Below are positions 17,994 to 27,339 of a DNA stretch of 64,000 nucleotides, in pieces. Under the pieces are notes generated by a model. The model saw only the letters and a program-made list of their open reading frames with translations. It had not been told where the DNA came from and searched no databases. The number at the start of each line of letters is the position of its first letter. Position 1 is the first letter of the stretch. The translations under genes and the position numbers were made by a program. Origin of the DNA: Verrucomicrobiia bacterium (lineage in GTDB: Bacteria; Verrucomicrobiota; Verrucomicrobiia; Verrucomicrobiales; DEV007); contig JAUICH010000003.1 in NCBI GenBank assembly GCA_030427505.1, positions 1 to 64,000 on the forward strand, read 5' to 3'.

Positions 17994-19502
17994 CTACTTC
18001 CCCTCTGCCCGCCATTTTTTCTGCTGGGCAATATTCGTCTCCAAAACCTTGCGGGCGTTTTCGTCGCCTTTCTTGCGGGTAGTCAGATAGACCGCCATGT
18101 CGCTGTCGTAGGCTTTCATGGGTTCGGGGAACTGGCCCTGGTCGTTCGTTCGGGTGATCCAGGTTTCCAGGATCTTACGGTGACGGACCAATTCGTCCTG
18201 ATAGCCGGGATCGTCTGCAAGGTTGGTCAGTTCCCAGGGATCCTTTTCCAGATCGTAAAATTCCTCGGGGGCACGGTTGGGAGCGAAGAGCAGCTTTTCC
18301 GATAGCTCGGGCAGTTTGCCGGAATCGTGCAGTTCGTGGAGGCGGATCAGGATTTCCTTGTGATCCTTGTACCGGTTGGCCTGGAGCATGGGCCGTTCGG
18401 GCAGGAAATTACGGATATACTTGTATCCCGCCGTGCGAACGCTTCGCAGGTGATCGGTGGTTTCGTCGCAACGGTCGCGCGCGGAAACCACGTAGTCCCT
18501 GGGACGGGCCTTGTCTCTAAACAGGGGCCGGGCCTCCATCGTGTCAGGCAGGGGAATGCCCGCCAGGTCGAGCGAGGTCGCGGCGATGTCGATGTGCGCC
18601 ACCAGATCGGTGCGCACTTTTCCGGCCTCAATGCCGGGCCCGGCGATGATCAGCGGTACGCGAATGCCTTCCTCATAGAGGAACTGTTTCCCCCGCGCGT
18701 GGGACACCCCGTGATCGGTTAGGAAGATAACCACGGTATTGTCATACACACCGGCATCCTTCAATTCTTGCAGGATCTGCCCGACCTGTTCGTCCACCCA
18801 AAGGACGCTGTTTAGATACTGCGCCCAGTCTTCCAGGAGCACTGGGTCATTCGGGTAGTAGGGCGGCAGCGTGACCTCCGACGGCGTGACGAGCCGGTCT
18901 TCCGGGATTTCACCGCTCTTGTGCACGTTGCGGTTCTTGCCGCCGGCCAGTTGAATCTGCGCAAAGAAGGGCGTGCCCTCTGGCCGCTTTGTCCAGTCGT
19001 TGCCGTCGTAGAGATCCTTCGGGTACTCGAAGTTGTAGTCCGTTTTCCCAAGGGCGCCCGGCTTGGCTTTCGCCTGCTTCGGGGCGTTGGTGACGTAGTA
19101 GCCGGCCTCCCTGAAATACTCAGGCAACGTCTTGACGGTCTCGGGAAGCTGGATGTGCCATTCGCCCCGGCCGCTGCGGTGGTTGTGCGCGCCGATGGTC
19201 GTCTGATACATCCCCGTGATCATGGCCGAGCGTGAAGGCGAACATACCGGGCAGGTCACAAAGGCATTGTCGAATTTCGTGCCGCGCGCCGCCAGGGCAT
19301 CCACGTTCGGGGTCTGGATGGTGGTTTCGCCGTAGCAGGAAAAGTTTGGTGACATATCCTCCACCACGATCCAGAGGAGGTTCGGTTTCGCCTCTTCTCC
19401 GGCGGCGTTCGCGGACGGAATGGAAACCGTTACGCACAGCGCTGAAGCGACTAACAAAAGTACCAGGAAACGAAACAGGGGATTAGCAGTGGGCAGCATC
19501 AT
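17994..19502 (-). CDS. Exported sulfatase
   Basis: 502 residues with a signal peptide (about 1-33, ending ANA). The metal site entry is VVEDMSPNFSCYG and the formylglycine motif is CSPSR with Cys at residue 87. A second metal site, LTDHGVSHARGK, follows. It differs clearly from the 15 kb sulfatase: CSPSR instead of CSPTR, and an iduronate-2-sulfatase/heparan N-sulfatase-like order, with VEDMSPN in place of ADDLGYAD. The two enzymes probably remove sulfate from different positions. The gene is convergent with the two-gene module and 103 bases upstream of the oxidoreductase gene's end. Confidence 0.93.
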   Translation of the reverse strand: MMLPTANPLFRFLVLLLVASALCVTVSIPSANAAGEEAKPNLLWIVVEDMSPNFSCYGETTIQTPNVDALAARGTKFDNAFVTCPVCSPSRSAMITGMYQTTIGAHNHRSGRGEWHIQLPETVKTLPEYFREAGYYVTNAPKQAKAKPGALGKTDYNFEYPKDLYDGNDWTKRPEGTPFFAQIQLAGGKNRNVHKSGEIPEDRLVTPSEVTLPPYYPNDPVLLEDWAQYLNSVLWVDEQVGQILQELKDAGVYDNTVVIFLTDHGVSHARGKQFLYEEGIRVPLIIAGPGIEAGKVRTDLVAHIDIAATSLDLAGIPLPDTMEARPLFRDKARPRDYVVSARDRCDETTDHLRSVRTAGYKYIRNFLPERPMLQANRYKDHKEILIRLHELHDSGKLPELSEKLLFAPNRAPEEFYDLEKDPWELTNLADDPGYQDELVRHRKILETWITRTNDQGQFPEPMKAYDSDMAVYLTTRKKGDENARKVLETNIAQQKKWRAEGK

Positions 19503-19605
19503 GAGTCACCTTATGGTGGACCGCCAACGCCGCGCCAATGGTTTCCCGTGGCGCGTTTGCGTCGGCGGAGAGGGTGTTTGAGAGAGGTTCCGATGGTCCG
19601 GGGCG

Positions 19606-20985
19606 TCAACCCAGGCTCCAGCCTTCCCGGTATTCCCGTTTCAGGAATCGCTCGGCTTCCGGGGCGTTCGGGATCTTCAGGTTCTTGCTGTCCCATTCCA
19701 GCTTGGTGCCGGCCCGGAAAGCCACGTTGCCCAGGTGATTCGCCTCCGTCAGCGGACCGGAGTATCCGAAGTGGCACAGGGTAGGCGTGCCGTTCTTGAT
19801 CGCTTCGAGAAATTCCACCTGCTGGCCGGGGGAGCTTTCGATGGACATCGGCGGGCGCTCGAAGTCTTTAAATTTCTCCTCGGGCAGGAGAATGTTGTTC
19901 CGGTAGTCCGCCAGGATCATGCCGTCGTCTCCGATGAAGAGCATGCCATTGCCCCACTGCGGGATCTCGCCGTTTTCCCATTGGGGTGGTTTCATGTTGC
20001 CCTGGTACCAGGTCAGGGTGACGGGTGGCAGTTCCCCCCGCTGTCCGTATTCGTACTTCGCGCTCATCGTGGCGGGAGCGATTTCCGGGTGTGGATCGGG
20101 ACCGAAGGCTTCGACCGTGAGGGGCGCGTCGAGTTCCAACGCCCAGAAGGGCAGGTCGTTCCAGTGGCTGCCCAGGTCGGACATGGTACCATTGGCGAAG
20201 TCCCACCAGCGGTACCACATGGGACCCGGCAGGTAGCAGTCGTGATACTCGCGCCACGGGGCAGGTCCGATCCAGAGATCCCAGTCCACAAAGTCCGGCA
20301 CCGGCATGCCTTCCTTTGGGCGGTCCATCACCCACAGCCCGTTCTTCGCCAGCAGAGGATCTTTCGCGGCCTCTGCCTCCTCGCGGGATTGCAGACCCCA
20401 GGAGCGGGAGACCCAGACGTGCACTTCCCGGATGGGCCCCACGGCATTGGCCCGGACCAGTTCCACCACGCGGCGAAAGTTGTCCGTGGCATGCATCTGC
20501 GTTCCCATCTGGGTGGGCACGCCCGCGGCGGCGGCGGCCTCGATCACTTTGCGGCATTCGAAAACGTCCCGCGTAAGGGGTTTCTCGCAGTAAACCGGTT
20601 TCTTCAATTGCAGCGCGGGCAGGGTGGCGAAGGCGTGGGTGTGTTCCGTCGTGGCCACGACCACGGCATCAATGTCGTCCGTCTTATCGTCGTAGAGTTT
20701 TCGGAAATCTTTGTAGATCCGTGCCTTGGGGTGCTTGGCGTGGGCGCTTTCCAGGTTGTGCGCGTTCACGTCACAGAGAGCCACGATGTTTTCGGTGGGC
20801 TCCATTTCCGCCATGTCCTTGGCGCCCCGGCCCCCGGCTCCGATGAAGGCCAGGTTCAGCTTGCTGTTGGGCGAGCGGCTGCTGACAATGGCGGGAAATC
20901 CTAACAAACCCGCCCCGGCGGCGGCGGAAGTTTGCAGAAAACGGCGGCGCGAGGGACGCCAAGGGGTGGGGGATTTGGAGGTCAT
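19606..20985 (-). CDS. Tat-exported Gfo/Idh/MocA-family oxidoreductase
   Basis: 459 residues. The start at 20985 places a twin-arginine signal (SRRRFLQ, residues 12-18) at the N-terminus; the frame extends 77 codons further without plausible content. A Rossmann fold with GAGGRG (49-54) and the family's CEKPLT motif (about 130) is followed by the C-terminal alpha/beta domain. Family members oxidise or reduce sugar hydroxyls using tightly bound NAD(P), which explains cofactor loading before Tat export. Together with the isomerase-like and DUF1080 proteins it could form a 3-keto-glycoside route next to the sulfatases. Confidence 0.9.
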   Translation of the reverse strand: MTSKSPTPWRPSRRRFLQTSAAAGAGLLGFPAIVSSRSPNSKLNLAFIGAGGRGAKDMAEMEPTENIVALCDVNAHNLESAHAKHPKARIYKDFRKLYDDKTDDIDAVVVATTEHTHAFATLPALQLKKPVYCEKPLTRDVFECRKVIEAAAAAGVPTQMGTQMHATDNFRRVVELVRANAVGPIREVHVWVSRSWGLQSREEAEAAKDPLLAKNGLWVMDRPKEGMPVPDFVDWDLWIGPAPWREYHDCYLPGPMWYRWWDFANGTMSDLGSHWNDLPFWALELDAPLTVEAFGPDPHPEIAPATMSAKYEYGQRGELPPVTLTWYQGNMKPPQWENGEIPQWGNGMLFIGDDGMILADYRNNILLPEEKFKDFERPPMSIESSPGQQVEFLEAIKNGTPTLCHFGYSGPLTEANHLGNVAFRAGTKLEWDSKNLKIPNAPEAERFLKREYREGWSLG

Positions 20986-21385
20986 ATGCCGAAAGTCTAG
21001 GAGAAGCCCGCCTCCAGGGTCAAGGGAGGGCGGAATCCGGCTCATCACGCAAACGCGGGATGGCGCTATGGGCAGAACCGGCAGGCAGCTTCCCGGAAAG
21101 CACCCGGAGGCGGAGGTTCTAGTGGAAGGACTCTGAATAGGCCCCGGGTCCATGATTGGAAACGCCGGAAAAGCAACCGCCAATCTTAGCATCCGGGTAT
21201 CTTGGCCTGAAAACAATGCCTGCCGGGGTTAAACAATTCCCATTACTACGGAAGTGGCTATAATAAACAAAATTTTTATAATTAAATTTTTATTGGGTCT
21301 CTCGACCGAAAATGGAACAGTCCTATCGTTCTACCCTTAGGGCGTTTTCGCGATTTGCGCCCGCCGCCACACGCCACTTTTTTCG
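20986..21385 (+). promoter_or_regulatory. Divergent intergenic region with AT-rich promoter candidate
   Basis: 400 bases between the oxidoreductase gene and the ankyrin gene. The segment 21220-21297 is far more AT-rich than its surroundings and contains a perfect TATAAT at 21259-21264 on the plus strand; no matching -35 is obvious. It would give a leader of about 115 bases for the gene at 21386. The remainder shows nothing recognisable. Confidence 0.4.
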
Positions 21386-23503
21386 ATGGGAAGGATTGCC
21401 AAGCTCTTGACCGTAGCCCTGCTGATAGGGGGGATCGTTGCCGGTCTCACCACGGCGGACTATTACCTCCGGCGTGAGCCGGTTGGCAAAGCGAAGCGGG
21501 ATTTGCAGTGGGAAGGCGTCCAGCCCAATACTCCCAACGCTCTGGCAGCGGCAGCCACCAACAAGGTGACCACTCTGCAAAACCTGCGCCTGGTGGGTGT
21601 TCCCCTGGAAGCGGCGGATCTGAATGGAGAAACCCCGCTGATGCTGGCGGTGCGGCGGGAGTCGCGTGAGGCAGTGGACTACCTGCTGAGTCTGAAAGAG
21701 ATGGCTTCCACCGTAAATGCCGAGTCTGGCCGGACCGGCCTCACCGCCATGGGCCATGCGCTGAGCCGCCGGGACTACGCTTTGGCGGAACGGCTTCGCG
21801 AACTGGGCGGATCGGTGGATGTTTCTCTGGAAACCGGTCTACCGGCTCTGGTGGAAGCCATTGCGATGGACGACGGCGAACTCCTGACCTATCTGCTGGA
21901 AAAAGCGGGTGCCGGTTTGGAGATGAAAGACGAAAAGGGCATGACGGCACTGGCCCACGCTTTGGAGATGGAACGGGGCGATCTGGTGACGCTGCTGCTG
22001 GATAAGGGCGCTTCGCTGGACGGACTCCGGAATGCAAAGGGTGAAAGCCTTCTGGGGCAGGCCGTGGAGACGGGGAATCATGACTTGGCGGCGCTCTTGC
22101 TGGGCTCGGAAAAGAACGCCGCGGAAATTCGTAATGCTTCCGGTCCGGAGTGGCTCTATGACGCGGTCGATGCCCAGGCCGTGGCCATGGTGGACCTGCT
22201 GCTTTCTCATGAAGCGGATCCTAATCTTGTTCCCAAGGGAGAGGCCATCCCACCATTGATGTTGGCGATCCGTCAGAACTCATTGCCCCTGGTGAGACTC
22301 CTGACCCGGCACGGCGCCAATGTCGAGGGGAGCGCCGTCGCCATATTGGGCTACGAGTCGGGAGACCGGGAGCTACTGATTGCCCTGCTGGGAGGCGGAG
22401 CCGACCCGGATGCCTGTTTTGAGAATGGCGAACGCCTGATCGAGCGGGCCCTTCGCGACCGGAACGCGGAGACCTTTCGCATTCTACTCGCCGCGGGAGC
22501 CCGGGTGGATGATTTGCTTTGGCCCGCCATGAAAGTGGCCAAAGACGAAAGCTACCTGGATGCCCTCCTTGAGGCCGGTGTCAGCCCAGAGTTTTCCGGT
22601 CCCAAAGGCGAGCTTCCGCTCAGCTTTGCCCTCAGAAAAAACCGGTTCGAACTGGCCAAAAAGCTACTCAAGTACGGTGCCGGTCCGAACCTGCAAACGC
22701 CAGAGGGAGAGCCCATGCTGGCGGCTGCCATTCGCGAGGGGAACGAAGGCGTTGCGACGCTGCTGATGGACAATGGAGCGTCCATTGCCGAAGACCTGAT
22801 GGCCGAGGATGGACACACGCTGTTGGAGTGGGCACTGGCTAATAAGATGCCCGAAATGGTGAAGCGGCTCGTGGCGAAAGGGGCGGATGTTTCCAGAGCC
22901 GTGCAGCACCCCGCCGGTGAAGCCTTCCGGGAGAAGTTCAAGAGCAGCACCTTCCGCTACTACTTGGAGAAAGACCGGGGCATCACGCCGCTGATGCTGG
23001 CGGTGGCGAAACAGGATCTGGACTCCGCCCGGGTGCTGCTGGACGCGGGCGCCAAGACCAGCGACTACACGAAGCGGGACTCGATTTGGCCGATCAACAT
23101 TGCCGCCTGGTTTTCGGATGTGCCCATGATGCAACTGCTCCTGGGCCGGAACCCCGATCCCAAGGAACAGGAGCGGGAAATCATCATCGACTTGGGCACA
23201 CAGGAAGCGACTCTCTATGTAAAGGGAGAGGAACAGCTTTCCACCCGGGTCTCTACCGGCAAGAAAGGCTATGGCACGCCGTCCGGCACCTACGTGGTGA
23301 CCAACAAGCACCGGGACTGGACCTCCACGCTGTATGACGCCAAGATGCCCTACTTCCTAAGGCTAAGCTGTAGCGCCTTTGGCCTGCACCAGGGCTACGT
23401 GCCGGACTACCCGGCTTCGCACGGATGCATCCGGGTGCCGGCTGGCACCGCGAAGAAGCTCTTCGAGATGGCGCAACTGGGCGACATCGTGAGGATCCAG
23501 TAG
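21386..23503 (+). CDS. Ankyrin-repeat protein with C-terminal L,D-transpeptidase (YkuD) domain
   Basis: 705 residues. An N-terminal membrane anchor or signal (about 4-24) is followed by roughly a dozen or more ankyrin repeats (about 65-590; for example ETPLMLAVRRESREAVDYLL and ITPLMLAVAKQDLDSARVLL). The C-terminus (about 593-705) is a YkuD domain with the complete active-site signature: His668, His679 and Cys681 in SHGCIR. Such enzymes make 3-3 cross-links in peptidoglycan or attach proteins to it. Fusing the domain to a long, presumably periplasmic ankyrin solenoid is unusual; ankyrins could position the enzyme on a protein partner. No other wall gene is adjacent. The AT-rich region upstream probably holds its promoter. 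Confidence 0.92.
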   Translation: MGRIAKLLTVALLIGGIVAGLTTADYYLRREPVGKAKRDLQWEGVQPNTPNALAAAATNKVTTLQNLRLVGVPLEAADLNGETPLMLAVRRESREAVDYLLSLKEMASTVNAESGRTGLTAMGHALSRRDYALAERLRELGGSVDVSLETGLPALVEAIAMDDGELLTYLLEKAGAGLEMKDEKGMTALAHALEMERGDLVTLLLDKGASLDGLRNAKGESLLGQAVETGNHDLAALLLGSEKNAAEIRNASGPEWLYDAVDAQAVAMVDLLLSHEADPNLVPKGEAIPPLMLAIRQNSLPLVRLLTRHGANVEGSAVAILGYESGDRELLIALLGGGADPDACFENGERLIERALRDRNAETFRILLAAGARVDDLLWPAMKVAKDESYLDALLEAGVSPEFSGPKGELPLSFALRKNRFELAKKLLKYGAGPNLQTPEGEPMLAAAIREGNEGVATLLMDNGASIAEDLMAEDGHTLLEWALANKMPEMVKRLVAKGADVSRAVQHPAGEAFREKFKSSTFRYYLEKDRGITPLMLAVAKQDLDSARVLLDAGAKTSDYTKRDSIWPINIAAWFSDVPMMQLLLGRNPDPKEQEREIIIDLGTQEATLYVKGEEQLSTRVSTGKKGYGTPSGTYVVTNKHRDWTSTLYDAKMPYFLRLSCSAFGLHQGYVPDYPASHGCIRVPAGTAKKLFEMAQLGDIVRIQ

Positions 23504-23588
23504 GATCACGAAACGCTACGCCCTTTCAGGCTGTTTTCTGAGGCGAGCCGAAGCTTATTTGGTAACGGGCCGTTCAGCCTTGCAAAGC

Positions 23589-24947
23589 TTACTCAAGCGC
23601 CTTCCCAGTGATGTGGTGGCTGACGATCTTGTCCAGGTTTGGAGTTTCTTCCGGAAAGGCAATCTTGATCCCAGTATCTTCGCGGTCTGCCACAAACATA
23701 AACAGGCTGCCACTGAGCGGAGTGAGCGTCTCTCCGTTGTACTGGACGATGATTTGGTCCACCGATCCGTTTTTCCGGATCTCTTCGGCGGGCCAGGTCA
23801 CGGCGTAACGCTGACCGGGCTCAGTCTTTAGTCGAATCTCCACCGCGCGCGGGTTGATGGCGGAGACCTCCGCCGTCACTGGTTTGGCAATGGGGAACAC
23901 CCACTTCCGGTTGTTCTTGAGACTGCCGTTGTAGCCAATGATCTGTCCGGGTTGCATGACGAAATGACGGCCCTCAAGAGGCCGGGTCCTGACGGTCGCC
24001 GCGGCAAAGGAGCTCTTTCCGTCGAACCGGACCACGATGTCCGCTTCGTCGGCGACGCCGATGTAGCGGATCTCAAAATCGTAGTCGTCAGCCGTTCCCT
24101 GGATCTCGTCGAGCCCGCTCATCGCATAGCGAATCCCAGCGACGTCGTCAGCGCCAAGCCCTCGTCTGACGCCGCCCAGATCCAGGCTGCCTCCAGTGAT
24201 CATCAGCCCTTCCACATTAGCCAGCGAAAACGCGTTGCTCGCCGCCACCGAGCGCGCGCTCATGGTGGAGAAGACGGAGCCGCTGGGCAGGTCCTCTAGA
24301 TTCCGGCTGTAGGTGGTGGAGTCAAAGACTCCGCTGGTGGGCAGGGTGAAGGGGTTGTTGTCGGAGCGTTTGAAGTAGTTCAAGTTCACATCGTCCCCGC
24401 GAAGGTCGTCAGCGGTTCCACCGACGCCGTCCGGTCCCGGGTCGAGATCAAATTTCCCGTTCGGTCCCATCGCCGAGGCGGTGAATTTCTCTCTTGAACG
24501 GCGGGCACTTGGCTGCGGCCCCAGCGCGGGATGCGCCAGCCCCAGGGTGTGACCCATTTCGTGAGTCAGGACGCCAAAGACATCGGTTCCGTACTCCGCG
24601 GGAATCTCGACTGACGGACTTAGCGAAGCCGAAACCACCAGGCGATCATTCCAGATAGCGGCCGCTTGATTCGCGGAAAACGCGAAATCGGCTTCCAGTT
24701 CCGCAAAGTCGGAGTGAAGCGCGAGGGTTAGCTTCAAAGTTCCGCCTTGCCCGGTGTATCCGGCGGGGTGAACGACCGTGTCCGCGGGCTTCGCTCCTCC
24801 CGCGGTCACGTAGGCAAATCCGTCCGATTCTCTTACAAAACCCGGGAGGCAGCCCGCAACAACGATGAGAAAACCGAGGAAAAGCTTGGGGTTTACCCTG
24901 GTATTTCCCGTCTGGTTTCCCAGAAGTTTTCCGTTTTGCCGCCTCAC
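23589..24947 (-). CDS. Metzincin (matrixin-like) metalloprotease, probable lipoprotein
   Basis: 452 residues from a GTG start. The zinc site HEMGHTLGLAH (residues 129-139) is the full metzincin motif with three His and the catalytic Glu. The N-terminal segment has a VAGC lipobox with Cys33, so it is probably attached to the membrane. The region after the active site carries Asp-rich loops, and a C-terminal beta domain (about 300-452) of unknown type follows. It is the last gene of a close minus-strand run, 24 bases after the c-heme/LRR gene. A role in processing or degrading extracellular protein is inferred. Confidence 0.85.
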   Translation of the reverse strand: MRRQNGKLLGNQTGNTRVNPKLFLGFLIVVAGCLPGFVRESDGFAYVTAGGAKPADTVVHPAGYTGQGGTLKLTLALHSDFAELEADFAFSANQAAAIWNDRLVVSASLSPSVEIPAEYGTDVFGVLTHEMGHTLGLAHPALGPQPSARRSREKFTASAMGPNGKFDLDPGPDGVGGTADDLRGDDVNLNYFKRSDNNPFTLPTSGVFDSTTYSRNLEDLPSGSVFSTMSARSVAASNAFSLANVEGLMITGGSLDLGGVRRGLGADDVAGIRYAMSGLDEIQGTADDYDFEIRYIGVADEADIVVRFDGKSSFAAATVRTRPLEGRHFVMQPGQIIGYNGSLKNNRKWVFPIAKPVTAEVSAINPRAVEIRLKTEPGQRYAVTWPAEEIRKNGSVDQIIVQYNGETLTPLSGSLFMFVADREDTGIKIAFPEETPNLDKIVSHHITGKALE

Positions 24948-24971
24948 TTCCAGGGGGGATTAGGGAAGACT

Positions 24972-25910
24972 TTACTCCATGACCACCCGCGCGTCGGGAA
25001 GCGCCTGGCGAAGTTTCTCGGCACCGCCATCCGTGACGCTGGTTTGCCAGAAGTAGACCGACTTCAGATTGCGAAGCTGGGCGATCTTCGGAAGCGAGGC
25101 GTCAGACACGCTGGTGCCATAAAGGTTCAGGTATTCCAGGTGTTGAAGTTGGGCGATGGCATCGATGCTGGCGTCGGTGATTTGAGTATTGTGCAGATCG
25201 AGGTAAGTCAGCTTGCTAAAGCTGCCAATGATCTTGGCGCTTTGGTCCGTGATCGCCGCTTTGCTCAGGACCAATTCCGTAATGTTGGAACCAATGGAGG
25301 CGAGCTGGGATACGTGAGCGTCTTCGGGACGCATTTCCCCGGAGAGATATTCGACACGCAACAGAGGATTTCCCGGAGCCACGGGAGTGATGGTGGCCCC
25401 TTCCTTGGCCAGCGTATCCAGTACGTCCTTTCCGGCTTCCGTGGCGCCTTTAGCCAGGTTGTCCGCCGCGCTGGGAGCCATCTCCCGTTTCGTCAGCGAA
25501 ACCCCTTCTTCGTTACCCTTCCAGTTTCCGAAGTTGGCGCCCTCCTTGATCCACATGCCGATCGCGAGGATCTGGTTCTTGGTCAGAGGGCCTCCCTTGG
25601 GCGGCATGATGTCGTCATGGTTTTCCGGCAGGGCGATCAGCTCGTAAAGCAGGCTGCCTTCCGGGTCCCCCGGGACGATCACATCTCCACTGCTGCCTCC
25701 CTGTTCGATGGCCAGACGGCCATCCAGGCGAAGACCGCCCTTCGGCTGTTTCTTTTGACCATTCTCTTCATAGGGAGCGCGGTGGCAGTCGATACACTCG
25801 CTCTTCAGAATCGGCAGAATCTGAGATTCGAAGTTGATCTCGGCGTGAACAGAAGCGGTAAGGCCCAGCGCCGCTAAGGCGGCGATGGGCGCGATCAGTC
25901 GTCCAATCAT
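24972..25910 (-). CDS. c-type heme domain plus leucine-rich repeats
   Basis: 312 residues. The start at 25910 gives a signal peptide (1-23, ending VHA); the frame runs far upstream into the DUF1501 gene but has no coding character there. A planctomycete-type cytochrome c domain has CIDCH at 39-43 and a distal IMPPKGGP Met near 120. Residues about 205-312 form leucine-rich repeats of the LTYLDLHNTQITDASI type. The heme domain is the one normally fused to DUF1549/DUF1553 proteins; here it is a separate protein carrying a protein-interaction module. It lies between the DUF1501 and protease genes of the same run. Confidence 0.9.
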   Translation of the reverse strand: MIGRLIAPIAALAALGLTASVHAEINFESQILPILKSECIDCHRAPYEENGQKKQPKGGLRLDGRLAIEQGGSSGDVIVPGDPEGSLLYELIALPENHDDIMPPKGGPLTKNQILAIGMWIKEGANFGNWKGNEEGVSLTKREMAPSAADNLAKGATEAGKDVLDTLAKEGATITPVAPGNPLLRVEYLSGEMRPEDAHVSQLASIGSNITELVLSKAAITDQSAKIIGSFSKLTYLDLHNTQITDASIDAIAQLQHLEYLNLYGTSVSDASLPKIAQLRNLKSVYFWQTSVTDGGAEKLRQALPDARVVME

Positions 25911-25956
25911 GACTTCTCGAAAAAAGGGAGGATTTATTCTGGAGGTGGTTTCCGGA

Positions 25957-27267
25957 TCAGCCAAAGATATCGAACAAGGGCTGTCCGTGGTCAGCCACCA
26001 CAAAGGGACGCTTGGAGGCGGAGTAGATGATCTGCTCCAGCGGCAGGCCCAGCGCGTAGGCGATGGTGGCGTTGATCTGCTTCGGCTCCACGGGATTTTC
26101 GTCGATCCCTTTACCTTTCTTGTCCGTCTTACCGTAAGTCTGTCCGCCACGAATCCCGCCACCGGCAATGACGCAGGAGTAGGCGCGTGGGTAGTGGTCG
26201 CGGCCGTTGTTGTGGTTCCGCACAATGTCTGGCGTTCGCCCAAACTCCGTTCCCAGCACGACAATGGTTTCGTCCAGCATGCCGCGCCGATTCAGGTCCG
26301 CGAGCAGGGCGCTCATGCCCTGGTCCAGGATGGAGGCCTTGTCTTCCACGCTGTTGAAGTTGTCGTAGTGCGTGTCCCAACCGCCCAAGCCGACTTCCAC
26401 GAAGCGCACATTGTGCTCCACGAGACGGCGGGCCAGTAGACAGCCCTGGCCGAAACGGTCCGCGCCGTATTCTTCCACGACGCTGCCGGCTTCTTCGTTC
26501 AGGTCGAAGGCTTTGAGGTCTTCGCTCCGCATCAGCTTCACGGCTTCATAGTAGAGCTTTTGGTAGTCCGCCACCTGGGGCTGCTCGAACTGGTGGTGGA
26601 ACTTCTTGTTCATGGTTTCCGCCAGTTTCAGGCGGGTCTTGAACTCATCCTCTTCCACACCGTAGGGCAGCTTGCTGTCCTGCAGGCCATTGGCGGGTTC
26701 CTGCACCGGCACGGCGGCGAAGGACGTGCCCATGAAACCGGCGTCACCGGTGCCTCCACCCGTCGGGCTGATGGTCACATAGGGCGGGATGGTGGGATTC
26801 CGGCGTCCGGCCAGGCGCACCACCCAAGATCCCATGGAAGGGTGGCGGATGGTGCCACGCGGAGCGTAGCTGCGGTGGATCAGGTACTGCCCTTGTTCGT
26901 GGGCGCCCTGGTTGCTCTTCATCGAGTTGATGACGCACATCTTGTCCGCCTGTCCGGCCAGCTTGGGGAGATACTGGCTCAGCCGGACCCCGTCCGCATT
27001 GGTATTGATGGTTTCGATTCCCCCGTTGATGTCTTCACCTCCGTCCGGTTTCGGGTCGAATGTGTCCACGTGGCTCATACCGCCGGACATGTTCAGGAAG
27101 ATGACAGACTTGGCCGTCTTAGTCCGGCGCGCGGGTTCGCTGGCGGCGAAAACCGTTTCTTCCCCAACAAGTGAGCCCAGCATCGGGGCAAGGGAAACGC
27201 CCAGATACTTGTAGGCGGAATTCACCATGAACTGGCGGCGGGTCAGTTCGTCGAAGTTCGTTTTCAT
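25957..27267 (-). CDS. Tat-exported DUF1501 protein
   Basis: 436 residues with a twin-arginine signal (TRRQFM, residues 9-14). DUF1501 has an alkaline-phosphatase/sulfatase-like fold. Metal-ligand-like motifs are visible: LNMSGGMSHVDTFDPK near the N-terminus, GGWDTHYDN in the middle, and LGTEFGRTP with NGRDHYP near the C-terminus. There is no formylglycine CxPxR motif, so it is not a type I sulfatase. The family almost always accompanies DUF1549/DUF1553 proteins, as here (72 bases downstream of that gene). The biochemical activity is not established. Confidence 0.92.
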   Translation of the reverse strand: MKTNFDELTRRQFMVNSAYKYLGVSLAPMLGSLVGEETVFAASEPARRTKTAKSVIFLNMSGGMSHVDTFDPKPDGGEDINGGIETINTNADGVRLSQYLPKLAGQADKMCVINSMKSNQGAHEQGQYLIHRSYAPRGTIRHPSMGSWVVRLAGRRNPTIPPYVTISPTGGGTGDAGFMGTSFAAVPVQEPANGLQDSKLPYGVEEDEFKTRLKLAETMNKKFHHQFEQPQVADYQKLYYEAVKLMRSEDLKAFDLNEEAGSVVEEYGADRFGQGCLLARRLVEHNVRFVEVGLGGWDTHYDNFNSVEDKASILDQGMSALLADLNRRGMLDETIVVLGTEFGRTPDIVRNHNNGRDHYPRAYSCVIAGGGIRGGQTYGKTDKKGKGIDENPVEPKQINATIAYALGLPLEQIIYSASKRPFVVADHGQPLFDIFG

Positions 27268-27339
27268 GGATCTCAGAGGTGGGATGGTGGCGGTAGGGAT
27301 CGGGGTTCTTTTAATTGGGAGTGACCTGTAGCTCTCTGC

